From Rhodopirellula sp. (lineage in GTDB: Bacteria; Planctomycetota; Planctomycetia; Pirellulales; Thermoguttaceae): a stretch of 43,193 nt of DNA. The stretch spans positions 1-43,193 of the forward strand of contig JAAYEH010000560.1 of NCBI GenBank assembly GCA_012728855.1, read 5' to 3'. Positions 21,012-29,772 of this stretch are shown piece by piece. A model generated the notes under the pieces. That model ran no database searches. It saw only the letters and a list, made by a program, of their open reading frames with translations, and was not told the DNA's origin. Position 1 is the stretch's first letter, and the number at the start of each line of letters is the position of its first letter. Both the position numbers and the translations under genes were made by a program.

Positions 21012-23396
21012 TCACTTCTTTCTCTCCGCTTGGACCTCTTCATAGAGGCTCAGCATCCTTTGGATCCGATCGGCCGAAACTTGGTCGCCGGCCGCGCGGG
21101 CAATCTCCAGCGCCTTCCTGGCGGTGTCCGCCGCCTTGCCGATTTCCCCGGCGACGGCGTACACCGCGGCAAGTACCCGCAGGGTCTGCAGGTTGTTGTT
21201 GCCGGTCAGATCGGAAGCTTTCTTGGCCAGAGCGAGCGCCTCCTCGGTCTGGGGCGAATCGCCTTGAGCATTGGAAATACAGAGGGTGGCGATTGCCAAC
21301 ATCGCCGGAATAAACTCGGAATCGAACTCCACCGCGCGGCGGTAGTAGGTTGCCGCCTCTGCCGGCTTCGCCCGGCGATGCAGGATCGATCCCCAGAGAT
21401 AGTTCGTCATGGGGTCGTCCGGCTGCAGGCGAAGGGCCTCGGCCAGATGTTCCACCGACTCGTCCAGTCGGCCGGTTTCCAGGAGAATCCGTCCCAGATT
21501 CAAATGGGCGACCGGTGAATCGGGCGATGCCTCGAGCGCCCGCCGGCAATGATCGACCGCCTCGCTCGGCTTCCCTTCCTTGAAGAGCACCATGGCCAGG
21601 CTGTGGTGAGCCTTGACCTGGTCGGGCTCGATCTCGAGAACGTGGGCGATGTGGGCCTTTGCTTCTTCGAGCTTGCCTTCCTCCACGAGAATCTCCGCAA
21701 GCTCCAGGCGTGACGGAATGTTGTCCGGGTTGATCTCCAGCGACTTGCGAAGCAGCGGGGCCGCCGCTGCGCTGTCGCGGCCGTAATTCAGAAAGGCGAA
21801 CGCGGCTCGGAGGTAGTTGAGGTCGTCGAGAAAATTCGCAACGATCCCTTGAATCGCATCGGCCTCGGTATGGACAAACTCGGGGATGTTGGCCGCGCGA
21901 TCCGGGCTGGTAAAGCGAGAGAGCACCACCGGCACACTGCTCTCGCCTTGCTCGTCGATATGGGTAAGAAAGAGCTGCGTGTAAAGTGACAGCGCCTTCG
22001 AGGAGAACACCAGCCACCTGCCGTTGGGCGACCAACTGTGCCAGGAATTCATCCGAGCCGTATTGCACGCGAGCCTGCGAGCCTCGCCTCCTCCGGACGG
22101 GATGATATGCAGCTCGCTGTCGGGTTGAAGCAGCATGAAGCTCTTGGCCCGGCAGAAGACAATCCACTCGCCGTCGGGCGAAACCTTGGGAAAGTAGTTG
22201 CTCATGCCGTTGTGGGACGCCCCCGCCAGCGGTTCCGGCGTGCCACCCTTGCCGCCGTTGAACGGAATGCGGTAGAGGTCGAACAAAAACGATTTCCCCC
22301 CCTTCAGGAACTCTTGGCACTGTTTTGCCGTGAGCAGCGCGGGGGCGTCGTCGCGGACGTGTTTCAGGCGATGGGCTTTGCTCCTCGCAAACACGAGGTA
22401 CTTCCCGTCCGGGCTCCAGGTGGCATTGCTCTGGACAAACGCCGGGTCGTCGGCCCCGGGCAGCGCGTGAAACTCCCTCGTCTTCCGATCGTAGATGGCC
22501 AGAATTCCCTTGACGGGAAAGAAAAGCTGGCTGAAGGCCAGATCGTCCGTGGCGACGAAAACCGATCGGTCTTTTACGGTGCTCACCACGTAGCGCCCGT
22601 CGGGCGAGACCTGCGACAGCAGGCCGAAGGTCGTCTCCTTGTCTTCCCGCTTGTAGTCGCTCCAGGTGATGATCTTCTCGTCGTCAAGGATCATCTCCCT
22701 GCTTACCGGGGTGATCGCGTAGGAGCCCCGGTCGTTGGCATAGTCGACGTCCATTCCGAGAATCGCGCCGTCTGCAGAAAAGGAATGGCAGTTTCCGCAG
22801 ACGAGCAGATTCTCGAGCACGATCGGCGGCTGCTCGCTGCGGGAGATCTCTCCAAACCGCCAGCGGATCCGCGAGGGATCCTTGACTGCCTCACGAAACG
22901 GCAAGACGACTTCGCGATAGAAGATCGGCGCCCCCACCTCGTCCGCCGACGTACGGATCGAGACGCTTCCTCGCGACAGAACGGCGTCTGGGGCGACGCG
23001 GCTGGCGCCGGCGATCGTCACCACCGCCTCGCTTTGCCGTGATCGGAGTTTGATCGATTCCCAAGACTTGCACGTCGGGGTCCATTGTTGCGAACCGCTG
23101 CGGAACTGCATGGGCTGGCCGTCCCCCAACTGCGCGTCCCCCAACTGAATGTCAATCCGCCATGTGTCGCAAGCGGGGTTTCCGTCCTTCCAGAGGAACG
23201 TCGGCGGTGCGATTTCGGGCGGAAACAGCGCGCCGTCGAAGGGATTGATGATGGTGATCTGCCCGAGTTCCATGGAGCCCGGGGGCGCGGCACGCGTTTT
23301 GGCGGCGTCCGCACGGATGGAGTCGGTCCCCGGTTTTGAACAGCCGCTCGCCAGAACGGCGAGAAGGATGACCACAGCTTGGTACAAAAAACGCAT
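21012..23396 (-). CDS. lipoprotein with c-type heme motif, PD40 propeller and TPR
   Basis: A 794-residue lipoprotein (lipobox LASGC, Cys19). Residues about 45-195 are a beta-rich domain (TIINPFDGALFPPEIAPPTFLW). A single heme-binding CGNCH stands at 200-204. From about 235 to 500 are TolB/PD40-type propeller blades (LLSQVSPDGRYVVST, ATWSPDGKYLVFAR, KVSPDGEWIVFCR, HSWSPNGRWLVFSS). From about 540 to the end are TPR units (LELAEILVEEGKLEEAKAHI, HHSLAMVLFKEGKPSEAVDH). It would be anchored outside the cytoplasm and carry one covalent heme if the CxxCH is used. The TPR end is similar to that of the LRR-TPR protein it faces. Function is unknown; electron transfer combined with protein binding is the natural guess. 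GAAGGG precedes the ATG. Confidence 0.85.
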   Translation of the reverse strand: MRFLYQAVVILLAVLASGCSKPGTDSIRADAAKTRAAPPGSMELGQITIINPFDGALFPPEIAPPTFLWKDGNPACDTWRIDIQLGDAQLGDGQPMQFRSGSQQWTPTCKSWESIKLRSRQSEAVVTIAGASRVAPDAVLSRGSVSIRTSADEVGAPIFYREVVLPFREAVKDPSRIRWRFGEISRSEQPPIVLENLLVCGNCHSFSADGAILGMDVDYANDRGSYAITPVSREMILDDEKIITWSDYKREDKETTFGLLSQVSPDGRYVVSTVKDRSVFVATDDLAFSQLFFPVKGILAIYDRKTREFHALPGADDPAFVQSNATWSPDGKYLVFARSKAHRLKHVRDDAPALLTAKQCQEFLKGGKSFLFDLYRIPFNGGKGGTPEPLAGASHNGMSNYFPKVSPDGEWIVFCRAKSFMLLQPDSELHIIPSGGGEARRLACNTARMNSWHSWSPNGRWLVFSSKALSLYTQLFLTHIDEQGESSVPVVLSRFTSPDRAANIPEFVHTEADAIQGIVANFLDDLNYLRAAFAFLNYGRDSAAAAPLLRKSLEINPDNIPSRLELAEILVEEGKLEEAKAHIAHVLEIEPDQVKAHHSLAMVLFKEGKPSEAVDHCRRALEASPDSPVAHLNLGRILLETGRLDESVEHLAEALRLQPDDPMTNYLWGSILHRRAKPAEAATYYRRAVEFDSEFIPAMLAIATLCISNAQGDSPQTEEALALAKKASDLTGNNNLQTLRVLAAVYAVAGEIGKAADTARKALEIARAAGDQVSADRIQRMLSLYEEVQAERKK

Positions 23397-23479
23397 ATCC
23401 GATTGCCCTTCAAAGTCCGTTCTGCCAAGTACTGCTCGAGTCTAGGCGAGCGGCAGAAAAGATTCTACCCGCCTCGGAC

Positions 23480-23538
23480 GTAGCCTGACTCTCCGAGTCG
23501 GGGCTCGAAGCCAGACCCGACTCGGAGAGTCGGGCTAC
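23480..23538. repeat. 23-bp inverted repeat, ACTCTCCGAGTCGGG type
   Basis: Arms 23480-23502 and 23516-23538 pair with one mismatch around a 13-base loop; the left arm contains GACTCTCCGAGTCGGG. It lies between two same-strand genes, downstream of the cytochrome-TPR gene, and could mark the end of its mRNA. Confidence 0.75.
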
Positions 23539-23629
23539 GAATTTCTGCCGTTCGCCTTGGGACGCTTCCGCCTCGTCTCACCGCCGATTCAGGCAACTCA
23601 CTCTAGCCCGCATGGTTCACAAATCCAAC

Positions 23630-25642
23630 CTAATTCTCGGGGGCCGCTCCTGGAGCGTTCTCATCGGTTGCCTCCGCAATCGCGGACGTCAGGGCTCGTT
23701 GCGTGGCTTCGAGGAATCGTTGATGGTTGGTGCGGGTCCGCTTCGGTTGGCGGGAAAGTGAGCCGCAGTAGTGAACCAGGTCGACATATTGCTCCTCGGT
23801 CAGGGCTTTGGTCGCCGGGTGGGCACTGCCGGGCATCCCCGCCAGGATCCTCAGGTAGATCGACTCGGGTTCGTGCCCGCCCTTGAATGGGTCGCTGACC
23901 AGATCGCGAGGCCAATCGGGTAGCCCTTGCTCGTCGAACAGCGCGACGTCCGACCCGCCGGCGCCGTCCTCGCCATGGCAGGGCCGGCAGCCGTTCTGGA
24001 GGTAGAGAGTCTTGCCTCCGGCCACCGCGGCCAGATCCCCGGGCCCGATAGCCGGCACTTGAAGGACATTGCCCGGGAGGCTGCGGAGGTCGACAACTTC
24101 CCGGACGTCCTCCTCGTCGATCTCTTCTTCTTCCGCTCGCAGCAGCGCTAGATACCAGTCGCGCAAGCCTTCACGGCGGAGGCGTCGCACTTCTTCGGCC
24201 AGGAGTTGCACCTGGTTCTCGCTCAGTTGATCGAAAGCCCCCATCGACGTGCCCGGCATGCCTCGCCGGGTTACCTGCTTGAGGTCTTCCATCGTCGGGT
24301 TGGCGTTGTCGGTGCTTACCAATCGAAAATCGTCGCTGCGAAGATTCCGCGGTGCCGGAAACTGATGGCGAGCGGCGCGGCCGTCGCCGCCGCCGTCGTT
24401 GCCGTGACAAGCGGCGCAATGCAAGGCATAGAGATCGGCTGCGGTCAGCTTGGTGTTGTCGCGCATGGCGAGGCGGGAATGTTCCGCCTGGATGGAGGGA
24501 GATTGCGCGGCGGCCTCCGTTGCCGCGGCAGACAGCCGCTCCAGTTCGTCCGCGGCATCGCTCCTGTCGGGGGCAACGGCGAGTTGGGCAAGCAGTTCGG
24601 AAGCCCGCGTTTCGGCATCTTCCGCGGCATCCGCTTGCTGGAAAAGGCGGTCGGCAATGGCAGGCTCTTCTGCCAGGGCAAACGCCGTGGCTGCATCACG
24701 CTGGAGGTCTCGTTTCTTCTTTCCCTGTGCGGCGGATGCTTGTCCGAACCAGCGGAGCGCCTTGGGGTACTTGCCCAATTCCAATTCGATCGACCCCATC
24801 TCGACGCGGAATTCCAAAGACGGGTCGGCGGACGAATCGAACGACTCCGCCACGTCGCGGGCTTCCTCGATCCACCCTAGTTCACGCAAGACTCCGGCCA
24901 TCTCCATGACCGCCGTTTCGCTGTGCGGGCAGGCCGAGGCGAAACGGACGTATGCCGTGAGCGCCTCGGCAAGCCGATCCTGTTTCTCCAGCAGCCTTGC
25001 CACGGCGGTATGCGCCAATTCGTGCGACGGTTGCCGGGTCACCGCGTCCTCGAATTTGGCCAACGCTTTGGCTTCGTCTCCCTGGTTGAACCAGTAAACC
25101 CCTTCCAGATAAGCGACGTGCGCGTCCTCTGGGAGCGCAGCCGCCCAAAAATCGAGAATCTCTTGGGCCTTGACGGGATCGTTTCGTGCCAGATGACCGC
25201 GGACGCAGACCTCGACGGCGTCGTACGGCCGCAAGCCGGCCGCGGCCGGATCTTTCCAGTACTTCTCGGGCGGCGCCTCCGCGCCGAGGCGGATCATTCC
25301 CAAGGCATGTTCCTGCTGCAGGCGATGCGCATCGGCACCATTGGTCCGCGCCGATTCCAGCGCGGCCTGCCAGCGATCCATTTGTCCCAGACGGCGAAAA
25401 CAAACCGCCTCCATCAGTTGCGTCGTGCTGTTGCCGGACGAGAACCAAGCCGACCAACCGAGCCATCGCTGCCCTTCGCTGATAGCCCCGATGTCCGCCT
25501 GCCGCATCGCCAGCCATCGCGTCCACACCGGGACGGTCACGACCACGACGAGCGCCGCCACGACGATCAGCAGCGCCGCGCTGACGCCAAAAATCCTCCG
25601 GAGCGGACGCGGCTGAGGGGAATCGCTGCGATCAGAGGGCAC
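23630..25642 (-). CDS. membrane-anchored TPR protein with two cytochrome c motifs
   Basis: A 670-residue protein starting at GTG 25640-25642, chosen because CAGGAG stands 7-8 bases upstream; the frame is open further to 25816 but without a site. One membrane helix lies at about 18-38 (FGVSAALLIVVAALVVVVTV). Residues about 60-390 are TPR-like helical pairs (AYLEGVYWFNQGDEAKALAKF, AHTAVARLLEKQDRLAEALT). Two c-type cytochrome domains follow. The first has CAACHGNDGGGDG, with RRGMPGTSMGAF providing the axial methionine. The second has CRPCHGEDGAGG, with LAGMPGSAHP as the methionine candidate. It should be a diheme protein outside the cytoplasmic membrane, likely passing electrons. The downstream gene on the same strand also carries a CxxCH and TPRs. 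Confidence 0.87.
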   Translation of the reverse strand: MPSDRSDSPQPRPLRRIFGVSAALLIVVAALVVVVTVPVWTRWLAMRQADIGAISEGQRWLGWSAWFSSGNSTTQLMEAVCFRRLGQMDRWQAALESARTNGADAHRLQQEHALGMIRLGAEAPPEKYWKDPAAAGLRPYDAVEVCVRGHLARNDPVKAQEILDFWAAALPEDAHVAYLEGVYWFNQGDEAKALAKFEDAVTRQPSHELAHTAVARLLEKQDRLAEALTAYVRFASACPHSETAVMEMAGVLRELGWIEEARDVAESFDSSADPSLEFRVEMGSIELELGKYPKALRWFGQASAAQGKKKRDLQRDAATAFALAEEPAIADRLFQQADAAEDAETRASELLAQLAVAPDRSDAADELERLSAAATEAAAQSPSIQAEHSRLAMRDNTKLTAADLYALHCAACHGNDGGGDGRAARHQFPAPRNLRSDDFRLVSTDNANPTMEDLKQVTRRGMPGTSMGAFDQLSENQVQLLAEEVRRLRREGLRDWYLALLRAEEEEIDEEDVREVVDLRSLPGNVLQVPAIGPGDLAAVAGGKTLYLQNGCRPCHGEDGAGGSDVALFDEQGLPDWPRDLVSDPFKGGHEPESIYLRILAGMPGSAHPATKALTEEQYVDLVHYCGSLSRQPKRTRTNHQRFLEATQRALTSAIAEATDENAPGAAPEN

Positions 25643-25834
25643 AAACCGCTCCTGAACACTGGTCGAGAAACAACTGCCGCCTTGGGGATCAGACGTGGTA
25701 TTCGAGTATACTAATGAATTGTAATGGCTTAGAGTTTCTGTTACAAGGAATTCGAGTGGAGGGTGCCGCATGCGGTTCAGCGAGGCAATGGCAACCCCGT
25801 GGCGCATGATGGCCATGGGAAGGAGTGCGGCAAG

Positions 25835-27445
25835 ATGACCGGAGTGCGAAGATCAGGGCTGTCGCGATGGGCCCTCTGCTTTGCAATGGGGGGTATAGCC
25901 TGCTTGGCGATTGGGTTGCTCTACTGGAGAAACACGAACTCTTCAACTCAAGCCGCGTGGCGCCGCCACGTTTCCTCGCAGTCAGATGCGGCGGGAGCCG
26001 GCTCATTCGACCCAGGCCGTGTCGCACAAATCAAAGCGTTCTGTGCCGATTGTCACGGGATGCCGTCGGCCGAAAACTATCCCCGCGATGCCTGGCACGA
26101 TAAGGTGGCACGGGCCTACCAGTACTATGCCCGCTCCGGACGCAACGACCTCGATCCTCCTCCGATCCACCAGACGGTGGCCTATTATCGTTCTTTAGCG
26201 CCGGAGGAAGTCGTCTTGCCGCGACCGCCGGAGGCGCAAACGCAAGCGGGGGTGGCGTTCATTCCGCAGCACATTCCCCTGGACCAACCCTCAAAGGTTT
26301 CACCGGGAATCGCCAATCTGCGTTGGATCGACCTGAACCAAGACGGCCACCCGGTCTTAGTGGTTTGCGACATGCGACGGGGTTATGTATCGGCCTTGGA
26401 TCTCCGCGACCCGGCTCGCGGGCATCGGATCCTGGCCCGACTGAACAACCCATGCCACGTCGCGCCGTGCGATCTTGACGGGGACGGACTGCTCGATCTG
26501 GTGGTGGCCGATTTGGGCAGCGTTCAGGCGAGCGACCACCACCGGGGGCGAGTGGTCTGGTTGCGTCGCCGGCAGTTGCCCGGCGATTACGAAGCGATCG
26601 TCCTCGCAGCGGGATTGGGGCGAGTGGCGAACAACCAGCCGGTCGATATCGACGGCGACGGCGACCTCGACGTGCTCGTCGGGGTGTTCGGCTATAGCAA
26701 AACGGGAAAAATCGCTTTGCTCCGTAACACCGCCGCCGTGGACGATCGCCCACAGTTCGAACTGGAAGTGCTCGATCCTCGACCGGGAACCAGTCACATC
26801 CTGGTCCACGACTTCAACGACGACGGTCGGCCCGACTTCTTGGCTCTGACCAGTCAAGAGTACGAATGGGTGACGGCATTCGTCAATCAGGCCGATGGCC
26901 AGTTCCATCGACGGACGCTTTGGGCGGCGGCGGACCCGACCTATGGACTCACCGGTATCGGGTTGGTCGACATGGACCAGGACGGCGCCGTCGACATCCT
27001 CTTTACCAACGGCGATACTTTCGACGAGCAATATGCCAAACCGTCCCACGGAGTCCAGTGGCTGAAGAACCTGGGCGAGCAGGAGTTCGCCCTCCGACGG
27101 CTTACCGACCTGCCGGGCGCCCATGCGGCGCGGGCGGGTGATTTCGATCGCGACGGAGATCTCGACTTGCTGGCCGTCTCCTGGCTTAACGACCAACTGT
27201 ACCCGGTGAGTGCGGTGTCCCAGCCGATGGCTTCGATCGTCTACCTGGAGCAGACGCCCTCCGGAGAATTCGGCCGTCACACGCTCGAACTGGGATTTCC
27301 CTGTCACGCTACCCTGGAAGTTGCGGATTTCGACGGCGACGGCGATCTCGATTTCGCCGTGGGCTGGCAGTTGACTCAGAAGTGGGAGAAAACGCCGCAT
27401 TGCATCACGGTCTGGTGGAACCAAACCGTGAAGAAGACCGACTGA
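25835..27445 (+). CDS. exported FG-GAP/VCBS repeat protein with a CxxCH motif
   Basis: A 536-residue protein starting at ATG 25835 (AAGGAG about 9 bases upstream). An N-terminal membrane anchor occupies about 10-30 (WALCFAMGGIACLAIGLLYW). A short region with FCADCHGMPS at about residue 70 offers one heme site. The rest is a beta-propeller with at least six calcium-binding loops: DLDGDGLLD, DIDGDGDLD, DFNDDGRPD, DMDQDGAVD, DFDRDGDLD and DFDGDGDLD. FG-GAP propellers of this kind bind ligands or proteins outside the cell, as in integrins, and are frequent in planctomycetes. It is divergent from the diheme TPR gene with 192 bp between starts, so the two may share regulation. Whether the single CxxCH binds heme is uncertain; no distal methionine can be picked by eye. 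Confidence 0.87.
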   Translation: MTGVRRSGLSRWALCFAMGGIACLAIGLLYWRNTNSSTQAAWRRHVSSQSDAAGAGSFDPGRVAQIKAFCADCHGMPSAENYPRDAWHDKVARAYQYYARSGRNDLDPPPIHQTVAYYRSLAPEEVVLPRPPEAQTQAGVAFIPQHIPLDQPSKVSPGIANLRWIDLNQDGHPVLVVCDMRRGYVSALDLRDPARGHRILARLNNPCHVAPCDLDGDGLLDLVVADLGSVQASDHHRGRVVWLRRRQLPGDYEAIVLAAGLGRVANNQPVDIDGDGDLDVLVGVFGYSKTGKIALLRNTAAVDDRPQFELEVLDPRPGTSHILVHDFNDDGRPDFLALTSQEYEWVTAFVNQADGQFHRRTLWAAADPTYGLTGIGLVDMDQDGAVDILFTNGDTFDEQYAKPSHGVQWLKNLGEQEFALRRLTDLPGAHAARAGDFDRDGDLDLLAVSWLNDQLYPVSAVSQPMASIVYLEQTPSGEFGRHTLELGFPCHATLEVADFDGDGDLDFAVGWQLTQKWEKTPHCITVWWNQTVKKTD

Positions 27446-27928
27446 GCCCGGCGAGCCGCTTCCGCCAGTGTAGCGAAAGGCAGACGGGGGCTGACTCGCA
27501 GTTCGGCGAAACATAACTGTTCACGGGGTCATTGCATCGGAATTGGCGCCGGACGAGCGTTTTGATTCTATACTACTAACCTTCAACATTGTGAAGTTTT
27601 TGACAAAGTTATTACGCGGCGGTGGCGTTAAGTTGTTGGAGCGTTGCATGTTGTGCTTGGAAAAGGGCAGTTACGATTTGCGGACCTTTGGTGGTCATGT
27701 GATAGGGGCAGCAGAGAAGAGAACCCCGTACTGGAACGCGGAGTACGGGTTCCTCTTCTCTGTTGCCGTCTTTCCGACACAGGAGAACCACGTACCGCGT
27801 CTGTCTGATTCACGGGAGATTAGGTGTTCCCGAATGTCAACGGCTTGAACTCACCCACAGATTCTGCGGAAGGATCTTTTCAATCCATTTGGTTGCGGCC
27901 GAGCGAAGCGAGGCCACGCTGGGGTTCG
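27446..27928. other. gene-free spacer, partly A/T-rich
   Basis: No gene could be supported. 27513-27528 carries ATAACTGTTCACGGGG, a partial match to the end of the element at 6049. 27560-27620 is unusually A/T-rich for this window (TTCTATACTACTAACC, GTGAAGTTTTTGACAAAG). The hairpin at 27712 is listed separately. A small RNA cannot be excluded. Confidence 0.5.
27712..27762. repeat. short hairpin related to the 57-nt hairpin family
   Basis: CAGAGAAGAGAACCCCGTACT pairs with the arm at 27742-27762 (one or two mismatches) around GGAACGCGG. It shares the CAGAGAAGAG...CTCTTCTCTG outer stem with repeat copies A-D but lacks their conserved flank, so it is a distant relative or a stand-alone hairpin. 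Confidence 0.65.
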
Positions 27929-28165
27929 TCCGGGTTTCTTGTGGGTAACAAGTAATGACCAATAGTCTACATGTATAGATGGATTGTCGCAAATTCGCCT
28001 GAAAACCAGGCACTTCCATAGAATCCATCGACAACACGCATAGGCCTGCCCGGAAGATCGCAGGCGCCTGGCTCTGCACTGCAAGACACGGAACAGAGAA
28101 GAGGCACCCGTACTCCGAACAAGAGTACCGGTGCCTCTTCTCTGTTCACGGGTGTCCCGTGCAAT
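27929..28165 (-). repeat. 57-nt-hairpin interspersed repeat, copy D
   Basis: Reverse orientation. It starts CCGGGTTTCTTGTGGGTAAC, then ACATGTATAGATGGATTG, CGCAAATTCGCCTGAAAACC, TCCATCGACAACACGCATAG, and the hairpin at 28091-28147 with one stem mismatch (CACCCGTA). It ends GTGTCCCGTGCAATGCC. It contains the outer A/T-rich part seen in copy A. It lies 60 bp from the stop of the hydrolase gene. Confidence 0.87.
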
Positions 28166-28224
28166 GCCGCTGATAGTCTAACGCCGGATTTGGCCGCAAA
28201 AGATACTCTTCATCGGCTGCCGGC

Positions 28225-29448
28225 CTACTTAACGATCACCTCGTGCTCCGTGCTCACTACCAGATCACGATCGTCAATCAGGTTGAAATAGTAGACGGTA
28301 ACGCCGGCTGGTAACTGTCCGATTACCCGCTGCGCCTTGGCATCGACCTCAGCCGGCATGGTCTGCCATTGGCGGTCCTGCCACTTGCCGGTATCGCAGG
28401 TATAGGTCAGTTCGCCTCGCTGGATCGGCGAGGACGACTCGAACTCGGCTTGGATGCGGTCTCCCTCGCGGCGCTGGGCGGTGATGCGTGCCAACGGCGC
28501 ACCGCCCTTGAGGAGGCTATCGGCAAACGCCTGGATCTCCGCCGGGTTTTCGCCCGCCGCTCCGTGGCCGTGAGGCATTCGCACGCGGAGGCACAGCGTT
28601 CGTGGACCGGCCGGCAACCGGTACGACTTCTGGAGCGAGTCCATGGGATAGGCGAAGTCGTTGGTGCCCGTCACCCAAAGCATCGGCATATGGGCGTGCT
28701 TCAAATAGACCGAAGGATCCCACCAGCGGAGCCATCGCGACGCCTTTTCCGGGCCCATCTGCTCGAAGCTGGTTAGCCAGGCGGAGTTGTCGCCCAGGAA
28801 ACCGCAGCCGTAGACGGGCACGGCAAAGCGGAAACGAGGATCGACGCCGGCGAGAATCGCCGTCAAATACCCACCCCAGGAAATACCGGTTACACCGATG
28901 CGCTGCGGATCAACTTCCGGAAAGGAACGGAGCAGGGAATGAGCGAGAATGGCATCGGCAACGGCGTGATACGTCCACTGGTCCTCGGGCGGCGCGTCGA
29001 TCTGATCGAAGCCGCCCCAACCGGGCGGCCCGCCGGCCGGATGCCTTTGCCACTTGCCGTAGCTGCCCACCGGCACGCAGCCGCAGAGGTCCATGGCAAT
29101 GGCCGCATAGCCACGTTCATTCCAAAGTCGCACCCAGCGGTCGAAAGCCGATCCGCCGCCTCCGTGGACGAGAACCATGGCCGGCGCCCGCTCGCCCGGC
29201 TTCATCGCCGGCACACCGTAATAGGCGAAGACCCGCGTCGGTTTCCCTTGATAGGCCGGACCGTCGTAGAACATTGCCTTCACACCGGTCGCGGCGATCT
29301 CATCGGCAGGATAAGTCCCGGGTGCGTTGCCTAGCACTTCGAGATTCCAATGCGGCGCCGCGGGCGACTTCGGCGAGCCTGGTTCGTCCGCGACCGCACC
29401 CCGCACCAGTCCGGCACTGCACGCCATCAGCAACAAAAGCATTCTCAT
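28225..29448 (-). CDS. secreted alpha/beta hydrolase (acetyl xylan esterase/prolyl peptidase-like)
   Basis: A 407-residue exported enzyme starting at ATG 29448 with GAGGA about 10 bases upstream; the open frame to 29595 is ignored because the signal peptide (MRMLLLLMACSAGLVRGAVA) begins here. The catalytic triad can be placed: nucleophile serine in GISWGGY, aspartate in GTNDFAYP, histidine in MPHGHGAA. The oxyanion-side motif is LVHGGGGSAF. A C-terminal beta domain of about 90 residues follows (QRGELTYTCDTGKWQDR, VYYFNLIDDRD), typical of planctomycete and Bacteroidetes esterases. It probably deacylates a polysaccharide or cleaves a small ester in the periplasm; the substrate is unknown. No operon partner is close. 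Confidence 0.87.
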   Translation of the reverse strand: MRMLLLLMACSAGLVRGAVADEPGSPKSPAAPHWNLEVLGNAPGTYPADEIAATGVKAMFYDGPAYQGKPTRVFAYYGVPAMKPGERAPAMVLVHGGGGSAFDRWVRLWNERGYAAIAMDLCGCVPVGSYGKWQRHPAGGPPGWGGFDQIDAPPEDQWTYHAVADAILAHSLLRSFPEVDPQRIGVTGISWGGYLTAILAGVDPRFRFAVPVYGCGFLGDNSAWLTSFEQMGPEKASRWLRWWDPSVYLKHAHMPMLWVTGTNDFAYPMDSLQKSYRLPAGPRTLCLRVRMPHGHGAAGENPAEIQAFADSLLKGGAPLARITAQRREGDRIQAEFESSSPIQRGELTYTCDTGKWQDRQWQTMPAEVDAKAQRVIGQLPAGVTVYYFNLIDDRDLVVSTEHEVIVK

Positions 29449-29772
29449 CGCAGTCGGTTCCTCAAAGCCATTGGTTTTTGGTATTCCTGATTCTGCCCAC
29501 GAATTCGCGGAGGAGCCACTTTTTCGACACCCCCCTTTCGGTTGACGCGGACTTGCGCTCACCACCTGCCTCGCAACCACAGCACAACGAATCACTTATG
29601 GCTGCGAGACTCGTCCGACACAAACCGGAGAAAAGTCCCCTTGTCGAAAAACTCCTCCCGCCTACGGCGGAGTCGCATCAACGCCGGCGCCGCTGGCCCG
29701 AAAAAATCCCCTTGAAGATACGCGCCGCAACGATCATCATGGCGCGACAGAACGAAGCTCTTTCACCGCCTC
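29449..29772. other. spacer with imperfect inverted repeat
   Basis: No gene is supported. GGAGGAGCCACTTTTTCGAC near 29510-29530 and GTCGAAAAACTCCTCCC near 29643-29660 pair imperfectly, enclosing about 115 bp, so this may be another decayed hairpin element. The remainder shows nothing recognisable. Confidence 0.4.

Noticed and set aside
25643..25816. 58-residue extension of the diheme TPR protein
   Set aside because: No ribosome site, not protein-like, and it would cover most of the divergent promoter spacer; GTG 25642 has CAGGAG upstream.
9500..28165. CRISPR array
   Set aside because: The repeated units are far too long and far apart, differ in orientation, and there are no spacers or cas genes.
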